Origin: a bacterium 1xD42-67
GTDB lineage: Bacteria; Bacillota; Clostridia; Oscillospirales; Oscillospiraceae
Direction of reading: 5' to 3'
DNA: 36,477 nt
Assembly: GCA_003612335.1 (NCBI GenBank)
Contig: RAYO01000040.1
Coordinates: 1 to 36,477, forward strand
Shown here piece after piece: positions 24,478-33,084 of this stretch; position 1 is the first letter of the stretch, and the number at the start of each line of letters is the position of its first letter. The translations under genes and the position numbers were made by a program. Below the pieces are notes generated by a model. That model was not told the origin of the DNA and did no database searches. It was given only the letters and a program-made list of their open reading frames with translations.

Positions 24478-24858
24478 CTATGCTTCGGAAAGGAAAGCTT
24501 CCAGCCGTTCCAGCAGCTCCTTCTTCATCATATCCGAGTTGCACTGCCCAATCAGGTTCCGGTATCGCTCCAGTTCCTCCGGTGTTTCCAGCAAAGCGTC
24601 GTTTGAAACGCAGCTTTCGATGCCGTGCAGCAGGGTCCACTCGATCCCCGCCATATGGTCGGTCGGGCAGCATTTTATCAGGACTTCCGCCTCCTCCCAG
24701 GTGACCGGCCAGCGAATAGACACCACAGCGTCTTCATAGTCCTCCCACAGGTCCAGGACCTCGTCGGAGGGGAACCCCGCCTCGCCGGGGGCGAAGTCGT
24801 TCTCAAAGCCCTCCGGCGGCGCACCGATTTCCTTGATTTTCAACACAGCTTCCTGCAT
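24478..24858 (-). CDS. Acidic hypothetical protein in a SUKH cluster
   Basis: A 126-residue acidic protein starting at ATG 24858 with GGAGGGA upstream; only one base separates it from the stop of the SUKH gene. It contains PPEGFENDFAPGEAGFPSDE, VSIRWPVTWEEAEVLIKCCP and a helical C-terminus (MMKKELLERLEAFL). There is no signal peptide or membrane helix. The size, acidity and position beside a SUKH gene resemble immunity proteins from polymorphic toxin systems, but I do not recognise the family and no toxin is in the window. Confidence 0.65.
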   Translation of the reverse strand: MQEAVLKIKEIGAPPEGFENDFAPGEAGFPSDEVLDLWEDYEDAVVSIRWPVTWEEAEVLIKCCPTDHMAGIEWTLLHGIESCVSNDALLETPEELERYRNLIGQCNSDMMKKELLERLEAFLSEA

Positions 24859-24859
24859 G

Positions 24860-25663
24860 TCAGTTCCCTCCGCCCGCTTTTTTGCGAAAATACTTCCTCA
24901 CTTCCTCCACGCAGGCTTGCAGCTCCGGGTCCTGGAGATCGGCAAAAAAGGGCTCCGCTGCCTTGGGCAGGGTCTCAAACTTCTGAAAGCTCCAGATCAC
25001 TTCTTTTTTGTACTCCAGATCATCCGCCTTTTGATATGCGCGGATCAGCGCCTTCGTGTTTCCGGGCGCCTGCCACATAAATTTCCAGGTGGGGTCGATA
25101 TCATACCCCGCCAGCAGCTCAGAGTAAAAATTCTCGTTCCAGTCCAGAAAGTCCGAGCTGCCCTTGGGCCACATGGGAGCGCAGTCGCCATCGTAGTCCA
25201 GATAGACGACATGGCCCCGCATGGGGCCGTTGACGATCAAGAAAGCCACATAGGTGATGTCCATCCCACAGAGGCCGATGGTCCCGGGCTCCTCATACTC
25301 ATGTTCGCCGTAACGCTCCTTCCACTCCGCCTCGGTCATCACCCGGGTGAGCTGCTCGGAGACATCCTGGAGGCCATCATAGCTCTCCCACTCCGATTTG
25401 AAGTCAGAAAAGCCCGTTCCCGGCGATGCGCCGCCGCCCCCTACCTGGGTCAGGTAGTACACATAGCTGTCCGGCAGCTCGATCCCCGCCCGCTTCTCGA
25501 AGGCCTCGATCTCAGACAGGGGGACGGTGGGGCTCAGCTTCCAGTGGTGGTATGATTCTGCGTAATAATCGTCTTCGTGGGCCGGGTCAGCAGCCACCTG
25601 CCGGATCATATCTCTGATTCGGGCGCACTGGGCGATCCGTTTGGGGTCATTCAGCTCGTGCAT
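24860..25663 (-). CDS. SMI1/KNR4 (SUKH) family protein
   Basis: A 267-residue protein with a SUKH fold in its middle. The entry motif is LSEIEAFEKRAGIELPDSYVYYL, followed by GTIGLCGMDITYVAFLIVNG and the late YLDYDGDCAPMWPKG and FLDWNENFYSELL. SUKH proteins in bacteria are mostly immunity factors that bind contact-dependent or secreted nuclease toxins in the cytoplasm. ATG 25663 has GGGAGG upstream. It leads a three-gene same-strand group ending at 24248, and follows the acyl-ACP thioesterase by 20 bases. The absence of an adjacent toxin makes it an orphan immunity candidate or a housekeeping SUKH protein. Confidence 0.85.
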   Translation of the reverse strand: MHELNDPKRIAQCARIRDMIRQVAADPAHEDDYYAESYHHWKLSPTVPLSEIEAFEKRAGIELPDSYVYYLTQVGGGGASPGTGFSDFKSEWESYDGLQDVSEQLTRVMTEAEWKERYGEHEYEEPGTIGLCGMDITYVAFLIVNGPMRGHVVYLDYDGDCAPMWPKGSSDFLDWNENFYSELLAGYDIDPTWKFMWQAPGNTKALIRAYQKADDLEYKKEVIWSFQKFETLPKAAEPFFADLQDPELQACVEEVRKYFRKKAGGGN

Positions 25664-25683
25664 GTTCAGTCCCTCCCGATATC

Positions 25684-26430
25684 TTATCCAACCGGCGTCT
25701 CTCCAAAATACAGCGCCGTTTCAAACCTGGGTTTTCCCATGTCGTCCACCCCCCGGACAAACCGGCTGTCCCCCAGGCCGCTGGTCTGGATGGACAGCAC
25801 CTCTCCCGGGCGGCACTCGGCCAGGTAGCCGATACGCAGCTCGGCCAGGTAGCGGTCCTGGGGCAGGGCCTCCATCCCCACGGCGTCACAGGCGAAGTCG
25901 GCGTAGCGGGTGTTGTTGACGTGGCCGTTGAGGTCGGAATCGCTGTACCGCATGGGCCGGCGCTCCACCTCCCGCAGCTCGCCGGGCTGGTGGAGCTTGG
26001 CCAGGGTCACGGTCTTGCACAGCGCCCCGCCGCCAGTGCCCTCCAGTTCGGGGATGGTATTCAGCCGCACCAGCTTGTGGCTGTCCAGGCTGGCCAGCAC
26101 CCAGGCGGACACCGATTCTCCCACCGGCTGGCCGTTGGCCAGGATGTCATAGTCCCGGTACATGATGGCGCCCCGGCCTCCCCGGTGCCAGGTGCGGACG
26201 GTCAGCCTGTCCTCATACCGCAGGGGCCGGGACAGCCGGTACCAGGACCGGGCCAGCATCCAGAACGCCCCATACCGCTCCACCAGCACGTCCCGGGAGA
26301 AGCCCCCCTCCTCCGCCGCCAGGGTGGCGGCGTTCTGCAGATGGTCCAGCAGGGCAGACGCCTTGCACTGGTCCCGGCCATCCACGTCCAGACCGTTCAA
26401 ACGGATATCATACTCATAAAACATGCTCAT
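25684..26430 (-). CDS. Acyl-ACP thioesterase (FatA/FatB-like)
   Basis: A 248-residue double-hotdog thioesterase that releases fatty acids from acyl carrier protein. The first hotdog has FYEYDIRLNGLDVDGRDQCK and GAFWMLARSWYRLSRPLRY. The second has the key YSDSDLNGHVNNTRYADF, carrying the conserved aspartate, asparagine and histidine of the family. Length fits bacterial members. The ATG at 26430 overlaps the stop of the zinc-ribbon gene (ATGA), suggesting coupling; ATG 26424 has better spacing from AAGGA and is the alternative. In gut Clostridia such enzymes are linked to lipid turnover or free fatty acid release; no fatty acid synthesis genes are nearby. Confidence 0.9.
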   Translation of the reverse strand: MSMFYEYDIRLNGLDVDGRDQCKASALLDHLQNAATLAAEEGGFSRDVLVERYGAFWMLARSWYRLSRPLRYEDRLTVRTWHRGGRGAIMYRDYDILANGQPVGESVSAWVLASLDSHKLVRLNTIPELEGTGGGALCKTVTLAKLHQPGELREVERRPMRYSDSDLNGHVNNTRYADFACDAVGMEALPQDRYLAELRIGYLAECRPGEVLSIQTSGLGDSRFVRGVDDMGKPRFETALYFGETPVG

Positions 26431-27038
26431 CTTTCCTTGCCTCGAATCAAAATAGATGTTTTGCAGCACAGGTCGTCGATGTCATCGGCGGTGGCGGCAG
26501 GGATACGGTACTTCCCGCCGCAGTCCTGGCAATACAGGTCCACCGAGCTGAAATGGACATCGAAGCCCCAGCGCTTGCTGCCGCAGGTGCAGGAGATGCC
26601 GCCCCGCCGGGCGATGTCCTTCAGCTCCGAGAGGATCTCCTCCATGACGATCTCGTCCAGGAAGGCCCCGCTGTCTGCGTCATCCTCCCCCAGCTTGTCC
26701 ACCGCCTGCTCCAGCCGGGCGGTGGCGGCGAAGACCGGCCCCTCCTCCCCCACATAGCAGCAGTCCAGTCCGGAGGCGGCGCAGGAGAAGGCCAGAGCCT
26801 TCTCCCGGATAAAGGCCCGGGAGGAGCAGGAGACGGTGTGCTCCCGGCCGCAGAACAGACAAGGCACCGTCAGCTGGACCCGGTTTGGCTTGAACTCCAC
26901 CCCCAGCTCCGACTTTCCGCAGGGACACTTGATGCGGGCCGGGGCCGCCGCCAGAGAGAACAGGTCCCGCTCCACGATCACCGACTGAGCGCAGTGGGGA
27001 CAGATGTAGGACAAAGACCGTTTCGTTTCCTGTACCAT
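26427..27038 (-). CDS. Multi-zinc-ribbon hypothetical protein
   Basis: A 203-residue soluble protein with several CxxC pairs: CPHC and CPCG near the N-terminus (about 13-42), CLFCGREH (about 60-67), a CCY pair in the middle, and CTCG and CQDCGG toward the end (about 149-174). These suggest two to three zinc ribbons and perhaps contact with nucleic acid or protein. ATG 27038 follows AAAGGAG. Its own promoter lies at 27074-27102. It overlaps the acyl-ACP thioesterase by four bases, so the two are made together. I do not recognise a named family. Confidence 0.75.
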   Translation of the reverse strand: MVQETKRSLSYICPHCAQSVIVERDLFSLAAAPARIKCPCGKSELGVEFKPNRVQLTVPCLFCGREHTVSCSSRAFIREKALAFSCAASGLDCCYVGEEGPVFAATARLEQAVDKLGEDDADSGAFLDEIVMEEILSELKDIARRGGISCTCGSKRWGFDVHFSSVDLYCQDCGGKYRIPAATADDIDDLCCKTSILIRGKER

Positions 27039-27073
27039 GTTGGGTCGCTCCTTTGGCGTTTTCTCATGGGTAT

Positions 27074-27102
27074 ATTATAGCGCAGCTTTTTCGAAAAAAC
27101 AA
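27074..27102 (-). promoter_or_regulatory. Sigma-A promoter of the zinc-ribbon/thioesterase pair
   Basis: Minus strand TTGTTT (27097-27102), 17-base spacer starting TTTCG, consensus TATAAT (27074-27079). The same variant -35 occurs before glpK and the gamma-glutamyltransferase gene. Confidence 0.75.
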
Positions 27103-27167
27103 GGTGGCATAGCCCAGGCTGACAGCTCCCCCCGGATAGGGAGCCTTTCCATGCTCCCCAGCGGCGC

Positions 27168-27196
27168 TTGACGATCGTGCTCGGACCTTGTAAAAT
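27168..27196 (+). promoter_or_regulatory. Sigma-A promoter of the SHOCT-domain gene
   Basis: TTGACG (27168-27173), 17-base spacer, TAAAAT (27191-27196); start near 27203, leader of about 50 bases. Confidence 0.75.
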
Positions 27197-27254
27197 GGAC
27201 ATAACAGGCAACGGGCTCCGGGCCCAAGGCTGAACGTGTGGGAGGGATTTGGAT

Positions 27255-28205
27255 ATGAGGACAGCGCTGGAGATGACTGATTTTGCACTGAATACCATTG
27301 GATATGCAGAGGATCCTGAAGGGCTGGACCATGTGGCAAAGGAAATGTTAGCATATTGGCATCATCGTCGGGAAGAGGCGATCCGCAAAGGGAAAAACCC
27401 GGAGCACGGTTGGCCTGAAGATAAGCTGACCTATGACTGGGCTCTCCAGGTTATTCAAAGGGACACGATAAAGCCATTAGCGAAACGAAAATCTGACTAT
27501 GTAGCATTGTTCCGGCCGATCGAACAGGCGCTCATGTTCGAGACCGGGGCATCCGGTGGCAACAATGATGTCCTCTATACATTTTTGTCGCTCCATGTTT
27601 CCTCCAGCAATAAGAAAGATAGTTTTTATGGCTCTTTGCGTCATGAATTTGAAGTAATGAACGAAAAATTCAGGTATGCGGTCGCGCTCACTGCCGACCG
27701 GTGTATCATCGCTCCTCAAGGAAGACTTACAGTCATCCCATATGATGATATCGCTGGGGTAACAGCAAAAATAGGTGAATCTTATTTAAACCTTGGAGTA
27801 TTTATACCAAGCGTAGAAACATTCCTTAACATGAACACTGGTCATACATACACTATCCGCCATGGGGGCTACAGCCCCCTTAATTGGGATGGGACCTATC
27901 GGGCGATCATGGATCTTGTTACACGGTACAAACGGGAGAAATATGCAGCCAGGACTGGCGGAACGGCGCCTCAGCAGCCCCCGCAACCCCAGGAGGCCCC
28001 GCAGCCCGCTCCTCAACAGCCTCAGGCGGTTCCGCAGGCCGCTCCTCAGCCTGTCCCCCAAGCCCCCCAAGCGGCGGCCCCTGCCGGGGCGGGCCTGCCT
28101 CCGGAAACTATCGAGACGCTGAAGCAGCTCAAGGGCCTGCTGGACGCGGACATCCTCACCCAGGAAGAGTTCGACGCGAAGAAGAAGCTGCTGCTGGGCC
28201 TGTGA
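27255..28205 (+). CDS. PH-like/SHOCT domain protein with a P/Q/A-rich linker
   Basis: A 316-residue protein starting at ATG 27255 (GGAGGG at 8-base spacing; TTG 27249 is too close to it). The N-terminal 90 residues are unrecognised. Residues about 130-215 resemble a bacterial PH-like domain (YAVALTADRCIIAPQGRLTV, YDDIAGVTAKIGESYL). A low-complexity linker of proline, glutamine and alanine (about 235-280) leads to a C-terminal SHOCT helix pair (LKQLKGLLDADILTQEEFDA and KKKLL). SHOCT modules are short oligomerisation or tethering domains. DNA composition changes sharply: the first 650 bases are clearly AT-richer than the last 260, suggesting fusion of parts with different histories. Confidence 0.75.
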   Translation: MRTALEMTDFALNTIGYAEDPEGLDHVAKEMLAYWHHRREEAIRKGKNPEHGWPEDKLTYDWALQVIQRDTIKPLAKRKSDYVALFRPIEQALMFETGASGGNNDVLYTFLSLHVSSSNKKDSFYGSLRHEFEVMNEKFRYAVALTADRCIIAPQGRLTVIPYDDIAGVTAKIGESYLNLGVFIPSVETFLNMNTGHTYTIRHGGYSPLNWDGTYRAIMDLVTRYKREKYAARTGGTAPQQPPQPQEAPQPAPQQPQAVPQAAPQPVPQAPQAAAPAGAGLPPETIETLKQLKGLLDADILTQEEFDAKKKLLLGL

Positions 28206-28218
28206 TTCGGTCATACTG

Positions 28219-28246
28219 TCCCCCTCCGGCTTTTGCCGGAGGGGGA
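28219..28246. terminator. Bidirectional hairpin between convergent genes
   Basis: A 12-base-pair stem (TCCCCCTCCGGC with GCCGGAGGGGGA) and TTTT loop between the SHOCT gene and glpK; ATCTT follows rightward. It probably ends both transcripts. Confidence 0.75.
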
Positions 28247-28255
28247 TCTTCGCTG

Positions 28256-29740
28256 TCATCTGCTCCGCACCCGGTCCACCGCCGCATGCCAGCCGGACAG
28301 CAGGCGGGCACGCTCCTCCGCCTCCATGGCAGGCCGGTAGAGCCGTTCCAGGGTCCAGTTCTGCCAGATATCCTCCAGACTGGACCACATCCCGGTGGCC
28401 AGTCCAGCCAGATAGGCGGCCCCCAGGGCGGTGGTCTCCCGGATCTTGGGCCTGGACAGGGGCCGGTCTATGATGTCCGCCTGGAACTGCATGAGCAGAT
28501 CGTTGGCCGACGCTCCGCCGTCCACCCGCAGCTCCCTCAGGGGGATCCCGGTGTCCTCCTCCATCGCCTGAAGGACATCGGCAGTCTGATAGGCGATGGA
28601 CTCCAGGGCCGCCCGGATGATGTGATCCCGCCCAGTTCCCCGGGTCAGGCCTAGGATCGCCCCCCGGGCCTCCATGTCCCAATAGGGGGCGCCCAGGCCG
28701 GTGAATGCGGGGACCACATAGACCCCGGCCGTGTCCTTCACCTTTCCAGCAAAATACTCGGTGTCCCGGGATTCGGATACCAGCCCCAGCTCGTCCCGCA
28801 GCCACTGGACCACCGCCCCGCCCACGAAGATGCTGCCCTCCAGGGCGTATTGGGCCCTCCCGTCCAGACCGACGGCGATGGTGGTGATCAGACCGTTCCT
28901 GCTGATGAAAGGGGTCTCCCCTGTGTTCATCAGCAAAAAGCATCCGGTGCCGTAGGTGTTCTTGGCCTCCCCCGGCCGGAAGCAGGTCTGGCCGAATAGA
29001 GCAGCCTGCTGATCCCCGGCGATCCCCGCGATCGGTACCTCCACCCCCTGGATGTTCACGGTCCCATAGATCTCGCTGGAGGATCGGACCTGGGGCAGCA
29101 TAGACATGGGGATCCCCAGCCGGCGGCAGATCTTCTCGTCCCAGCGCAGGGCCTTGATGTCATAGAGCATGGTGCGGCTGGCGTTGGTCTGGTCGGTGAT
29201 GTGGACCTTCCCCCCGGTGAGCTTCCAGACCAGCCAACTGTCCACCGTCCCGAAGAAGATCCGCCCCTGTTCCGCCGCCTCCCGGACCCCAGGGACACTG
29301 TCCAGGATCCAGCGGATCTTGGTGGCAGAGAAATAGGCATCGATCAGCAGGCCGGTGCGGTCCTTGACGTAGGCCGCAAAGTCCGGGTCTGCCTTCAGCT
29401 CCTCACACAGCCCGGCGGTGCGGCGGCACTGCCACACGATGGCGTTGTATACCGGCCTGCCCGTCTCCCTGTCCCAGACGATGGCCGTCTCCCGCTGGTT
29501 GGTGATGCCGATCCCCGCCAGCTCCCGGGCGTCCACTCCGCTCTGGGCCAGCGCCTCCATGAGCACGCCGTATTGGCTGGACCATATCTCCATGGGGTCG
29601 TGCTCCACCCAGCCGGGCTTGGGGTAGGACTGGGTGAACTCCTTCTGGGCCATGCCTACGATGTTCTGCTCCCGGTCGAAGAGGATGCAGCGGCTGCTGG
29701 TAGTCCCCTGGTCCAGGGCGGCGATGTAGCGTTTTTCCAT
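28256..29740 (-). CDS. glpK: Glycerol kinase
   Basis: A 494-residue FGGY-family kinase making sn-glycerol 3-phosphate from glycerol and ATP in the cytoplasm. It has the N-terminal phosphate loop [14 protein letters not shown] (about 9-22), TNQRET and [11 protein letters not shown] of the glycerol site, [27 protein letters not shown], and C-terminal [13 protein letters not shown] and [22 protein letters not shown] 29740 has GGGGAA upstream. It has its own promoter (29770-29798). No glpF or glpD lies next to it, so uptake and oxidation genes are elsewhere. Confidence 0.97.
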   Translation of the reverse strand: MEKRYIAALDQGTTSSRCILFDREQNIVGMAQKEFTQSYPKPGWVEHDPMEIWSSQYGVLMEALAQSGVDARELAGIGITNQRETAIVWDRETGRPVYNAIVWQCRRTAGLCEELKADPDFAAYVKDRTGLLIDAYFSATKIRWILDSVPGVREAAEQGRIFFGTVDSWLVWKLTGGKVHITDQTNASRTMLYDIKALRWDEKICRRLGIPMSMLPQVRSSSEIYGTVNIQGVEVPIAGIAGDQQAALFGQTCFRPGEAKNTYGTGCFLLMNTGETPFISRNGLITTIAVGLDGRAQYALEGSIFVGGAVVQWLRDELGLVSESRDTEYFAGKVKDTAGVYVVPAFTGLGAPYWDMEARGAILGLTRGTGRDHIIRAALESIAYQTADVLQAMEEDTGIPLRELRVDGGASANDLLMQFQADIIDRPLSRPKIRETTALGAAYLAGLATGMWSSLEDIWQNWTLERLYRPAMEAEERARLLSGWHAAVDRVRSR

Positions 29741-29769
29741 AGATGTTCCCCATTTCTTTCGTTTTCCAT

Positions 29770-29798
29770 ATCATACCGCAGTTTGGAAGAAAAAACAA
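29770..29798 (-). promoter_or_regulatory. Sigma-A promoter of glpK
   Basis: Minus strand TTGTTT (29793-29798), 17-base spacer starting TTTCTT, TATGAT (29770-29775); leader of about 25 bases. No catabolite-response palindrome is evident. Confidence 0.75.
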
Positions 29799-29846
29799 GG
29801 AAAACGACGATGAGGGCCCTCCTCACAGAGGGGGGCTCCCCACGCA

Positions 29847-31475
29847 TCACCACGCCGCCACGGTCCCGTCGCACCTCGGCTCGGTGCCGCCGATGAGCAG
29901 ACCATCCTTCGTCCGCCAGATGATCTGGCCCCGGCCCATCGCCATGTTATCGTTGACGATCTCCACCTGATGACCCATCCCGGCCAGCGCCTGGGCCACA
30001 TGGGCAGGGACCTCCCGCTCCAACTGGATCCGCTTCTCCCCCACCCACTGCATCCGGGGAGCGTCCAACGCCTCCTGGGGGTTCATGTGGTAGTCGATGG
30101 TGTTCACCAGCACCTCCACATGTCCCTGGGGCTGCATGAAGGCCCCCATCACTCCGAAAGGACCGACAGCCTGACCGTCCTTCATCAAAAAACCGGGGAT
30201 GATGGTGTGATAGGACTTCTTCCCCCCTGCCAGACAGTTGTCACTGTCCGGATCCAGAGAGAAATTGGCCCCGCGGTTCTGGAAGGAGATCCCTGTTCCA
30301 GGGACGGCCACTCCTGCACCAAAAGTCGTGTAGTTGCTCTGGATCCAGGAGACCATGTTGCCCTCCTGATCGGCGGTGCACAGATAGATGGTGCCGCCGC
30401 AGGAGGGGTCCCCCGCCTGCGGCAGGAGGGCCCTGTCCCCGATCAGCGCCCGGCGGCGGGCGGCGTACTCCTCTGACAGCATATCCTCTGTCTTCGTCCT
30501 CATGTAACGGGGGTCGGCCACATAGGTCCTGGTGTCAGCAAAGGCCAGCTTGATGGCCTCCAGGATCTTGTGATAGGTGTCGGCGCAGTCCCGCTCCGGA
30601 GACAGCTCCAGGCCCTTGAGGATGTTCAGCGCCATGAGGACGGTGATCCCATGGCCGTTGGGAGGGATCTCACAGACGGTATAGCCACGATAGTCCGCCG
30701 TGATGGGCTCCACCCACGCCGGACGGTAATCTCGGAAGTCGTCCTCAGTAAAGTATCCCCCTGTCTGGCGGCTGAATGCCACGATCTTCTCCATCAGCGC
30801 CCCCCGGTAGTAGCTCTCGCAGTCCGTCGCAGCCAGCTCTTCCAGGGTCTGGGCGTATCCCTCCCACCGGAACAGATCTCCCGCCTCATAGGGGGAGCCA
30901 TCCTCCTTCATGAAGGACTCCCACCAGTAGCTGTGGACCTCCGGGGCCTCCTCCATGGCCCGCCGGATCCGTGCGGCATCCTGGGCCCATTGACGGGCCA
31001 CATTGACAGGGACTGGCACTCCCTGGCGGGCGTAGGTGATGGCCGGCGCGAAGAGCTCCGCGAGCGGCTTCGTGCCGAAGCGGCGGTGCGCCTCCGCCCA
31101 GCCGGCAGGGGCCCCTGGGACCATGGTGGGGATCCAGCCCTCCTTCGGCATCTGTGTGAAGCCCATATCCTTTACAATATCTGCACTGAGCACAGCAGGG
31201 GCAGCTCCGCTGGCGTTGAGGCCGTAAAGTCTTTTCTCCTTCTCCACCCAGATCAGAGCGAAGGCATCAGAACCTAGGCCGTTGCCGGTGGGCTCGAAGA
31301 GGGGCATCCCCACCGCCATGGCCAAGGCGGCGTCCACGGCGTTCCCGCCGGACTTCAGCACCTCCAGTCCCACTTGGGCCCCCAGGGGCACAGAGGTGCA
31401 GGCCATCCCATTTTTAGCGTACACCACATTGCGGCGGGAGGGATAGATGTATCGACAGGGGTCATATTGGGGCAT
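29847..31475 (-). CDS. Gamma-glutamyltransferase family protein, YwrD-like
   Basis: A 542-residue member of the gamma-glutamyltransferase family, Ntn-hydrolases that cleave themselves and then hydrolyse or transfer gamma-glutamyl groups. The nucleophile is T362 in CGGTIYLCTADQEGNMVSW. Other family blocks are GGNAVDAALAMAVGMPLFEP, MVPGAPAGWAEAH, ENG-type PPNGHGITVLMALN, and GGKKSYHTIIPGF. There is no signal peptide, and the N-terminus (YPSRRNVVYAKNGMACTS) matches the cytoplasmic YwrD type rather than secreted Ggt. ATG 31475 follows AAGAAGGAG. Substrate is unproven; glutathione, glutamine or polyglutamate breakdown are possible, notable beside two glutamate dehydrogenases. Confidence 0.92.
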   Translation of the reverse strand: MPQYDPCRYIYPSRRNVVYAKNGMACTSVPLGAQVGLEVLKSGGNAVDAALAMAVGMPLFEPTGNGLGSDAFALIWVEKEKRLYGLNASGAAPAVLSADIVKDMGFTQMPKEGWIPTMVPGAPAGWAEAHRRFGTKPLAELFAPAITYARQGVPVPVNVARQWAQDAARIRRAMEEAPEVHSYWWESFMKEDGSPYEAGDLFRWEGYAQTLEELAATDCESYYRGALMEKIVAFSRQTGGYFTEDDFRDYRPAWVEPITADYRGYTVCEIPPNGHGITVLMALNILKGLELSPERDCADTYHKILEAIKLAFADTRTYVADPRYMRTKTEDMLSEEYAARRRALIGDRALLPQAGDPSCGGTIYLCTADQEGNMVSWIQSNYTTFGAGVAVPGTGISFQNRGANFSLDPDSDNCLAGGKKSYHTIIPGFLMKDGQAVGPFGVMGAFMQPQGHVEVLVNTIDYHMNPQEALDAPRMQWVGEKRIQLEREVPAHVAQALAGMGHQVEIVNDNMAMGRGQIIWRTKDGLLIGGTEPRCDGTVAAW

Positions 31476-31512
31476 GACAGTCAGCTCCTTCTTTTTTCTT
31501 GGTGAGGACTAT

Positions 31513-31541
31513 ATTATACAGGGCTCCCTTCGGAAAAACAA
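31513..31541 (-). promoter_or_regulatory. Sigma-A promoter of the gamma-glutamyltransferase gene
   Basis: Minus strand TTGTTT (31536-31541), 17-base spacer starting TTCCG, consensus TATAAT (31513-31518). Confidence 0.75.
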
Positions 31542-31686
31542 GCCATGTCTTTTCCCCGCTTGAACACAGCATCGCCATCTCCTCCACCTCCGCTGGGACC
31601 GCACATCGATCCAACCGCAAAGACTGCACACCATGAAGACAGAGGTGTGAGCATTCACCGCACCCTCAGTGGATCGAGTTCGAACA

Positions 31687-31710
31687 GGGGCGCGCCGATC
31701 GGCGCGCCCC
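31687..31710. terminator. 24-base perfect GC palindrome after the glutamate dehydrogenase genes
   Basis: GGGGCGCGCC-GATC-GGCGCGCCCC, 19 bases beyond the end of the second dehydrogenase gene. The stem is very stable, but no T-run follows on the minus strand, so it may act as an mRNA 3'-end stabiliser or Rho-assisted stop rather than a simple intrinsic terminator. Confidence 0.5.
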
Positions 31711-31728
31711 TTGTAAGGCGATATCCCT

Positions 31729-33072
31729 TTATAGTCCTTGCGCGATCATGGCCTCAGAGATCTTCTTGAAGGCGGCGATGTCATTGCCGGCGATGAGGTC
31801 ATCTCCCAGGCTGTACTCCTTGGCTGCTGCGGCGGAGGCGTCGTAGATGGAGCCCATGATCTGGCGCAGCTTCTCGTCCACCTCGGTGCGGGTCCAGTTG
31901 TAGCGGATGGAGTTCTGGGCCATCTCCAGGGCGGACACCGCCACGCCGCCTGAGCCGGAGGCCTTGGCCCCCGCGGTGAGCACCTTGGGGCTGAGGCGGA
32001 GCAGCTTCATGGCCTGGGTGGTGGCGGGCATATTGGCCCCCTCCACATAGTAGCGCACGTCGTTGGCCAGGATGGAGATGGCGTCCTCCACGTCCAGCTC
32101 GTTCTGGGTGGCGCAGGGGATGACGATATCGGTCTTGACCTCCCAGGGCTTCTTGCCGGGGAAGAACTCCACCCCGAACCGGCGGGCGTAGGCGGAGACC
32201 TTATCCTTGCCGCTGTCCCGCATCTCCAGCAAATAGTCCAGCTTCTCCTGACTGGTGATCCCCTCGGGGTCGTAGACATAGCCGTCGGGGCCGGAGAGGG
32301 TGACCACCTTGGCCCTCAGCTCCGCCGCTTTGCGGCACACGCCCCAGGACATGTTGCCGAAGCCCGAGACCGCGATGGTCTTGCCCTCCAGGGTGTCCCC
32401 CTGGCTGCCCACCATCCGGTCCAGGAAGTAGACGGTGCCCGAGCCGGCGGCCTCCAGGCGGACCTTGCTGCCGCCATAGGTGAGGCCTTTGCCTGTGAGG
32501 GCGGAGCTCTCCGCCTTGCCCAGCAGGCGCTTGTACTGGCCGTAGAGGTAGCCGATCTCCTTGGCCCCCACGCCGATGTCGCCGGCGGGGATATCGGTGT
32601 CCGCGCCGATGTAGCGGTAGAGGGCATTCATGAAGGACTGGCAGAAGCGCATGATCTCCCGGTCGCTCCTGCCCCTGGGGTCGAAGTCGGCGCCGCCTGA
32701 GGCTCCGCCGATGGGCAGGCCGGTGAGGGCGTTCTTATAGGTCTGCTCGAACCCCAAAAACTTCACCACGCTCTCGTTCACCGATGGGTGGAAGCGCAGC
32801 CCCCCCTTGTAGGGGCCGATGGCGCTGTTGAACTGCACCCGGTAGCCGTGGTTGGTGTGGGCGTTCCCCTGGTCGTCCACCCAGGGCACCAGGAAGGTGA
32901 CCATCCGCTCCGGCTCCACCATGCGGGTGAGCAGGTCCAGCTTCTCATACCGGGGGTCGTCCAGGGCGGGGTCGATCATCTCCAGCCAGGTCTGGACCGA
33001 CTGGAGGTACTCCTCCTCGCTGGGGTACTTCCGGCGGAGGCGTTCCAATACGCGGTGGGCGTAGTTGTTCAT
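31729..33072 (-). CDS. Glutamate dehydrogenase paralog lacking the catalytic lysine
   Basis: A 447-residue protein that aligns along its whole length with hexameric bacterial glutamate dehydrogenases; landmark residues fall at the same numbers as in the Clostridium symbiosum enzyme as I remember it. K89 (GPYKGGLRF), K113 (EQTYKNAL), D165 (PAGDIGVG) and S380 are kept. Position 125, the catalytic lysine of GG[AG]KGG, is serine: LPIGGASGGADFDP. The dinucleotide-site EATGYG is EAAGSG (207-212), and the usual KAxNAGGV reads KASGSGGV (370-377). The nucleotide sequence supports each change without a frameshift, and the frame is intact. ATG 33072 follows AAGGAGGGG, 12 bases after the intact copy. It probably cannot do normal oxidative deamination; a regulatory, hetero-oligomeric or changed function is inferred. 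Confidence 0.9.
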   Translation of the reverse strand: MNNYAHRVLERLRRKYPSEEEYLQSVQTWLEMIDPALDDPRYEKLDLLTRMVEPERMVTFLVPWVDDQGNAHTNHGYRVQFNSAIGPYKGGLRFHPSVNESVVKFLGFEQTYKNALTGLPIGGASGGADFDPRGRSDREIMRFCQSFMNALYRYIGADTDIPAGDIGVGAKEIGYLYGQYKRLLGKAESSALTGKGLTYGGSKVRLEAAGSGTVYFLDRMVGSQGDTLEGKTIAVSGFGNMSWGVCRKAAELRAKVVTLSGPDGYVYDPEGITSQEKLDYLLEMRDSGKDKVSAYARRFGVEFFPGKKPWEVKTDIVIPCATQNELDVEDAISILANDVRYYVEGANMPATTQAMKLLRLSPKVLTAGAKASGSGGVAVSALEMAQNSIRYNWTRTEVDEKLRQIMGSIYDASAAAAKEYSLGDDLIAGNDIAAFKKISEAMIAQGL

Positions 33073-33084
33073 AGTCTCCCCTCC

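Noticed and set aside
31660..31710. GTTCGAAC-containing stretch resembling a tRNA T loop
   Set aside because: The flanking bases do not form a T stem and no acceptor or anticodon arm can be drawn; chance match.
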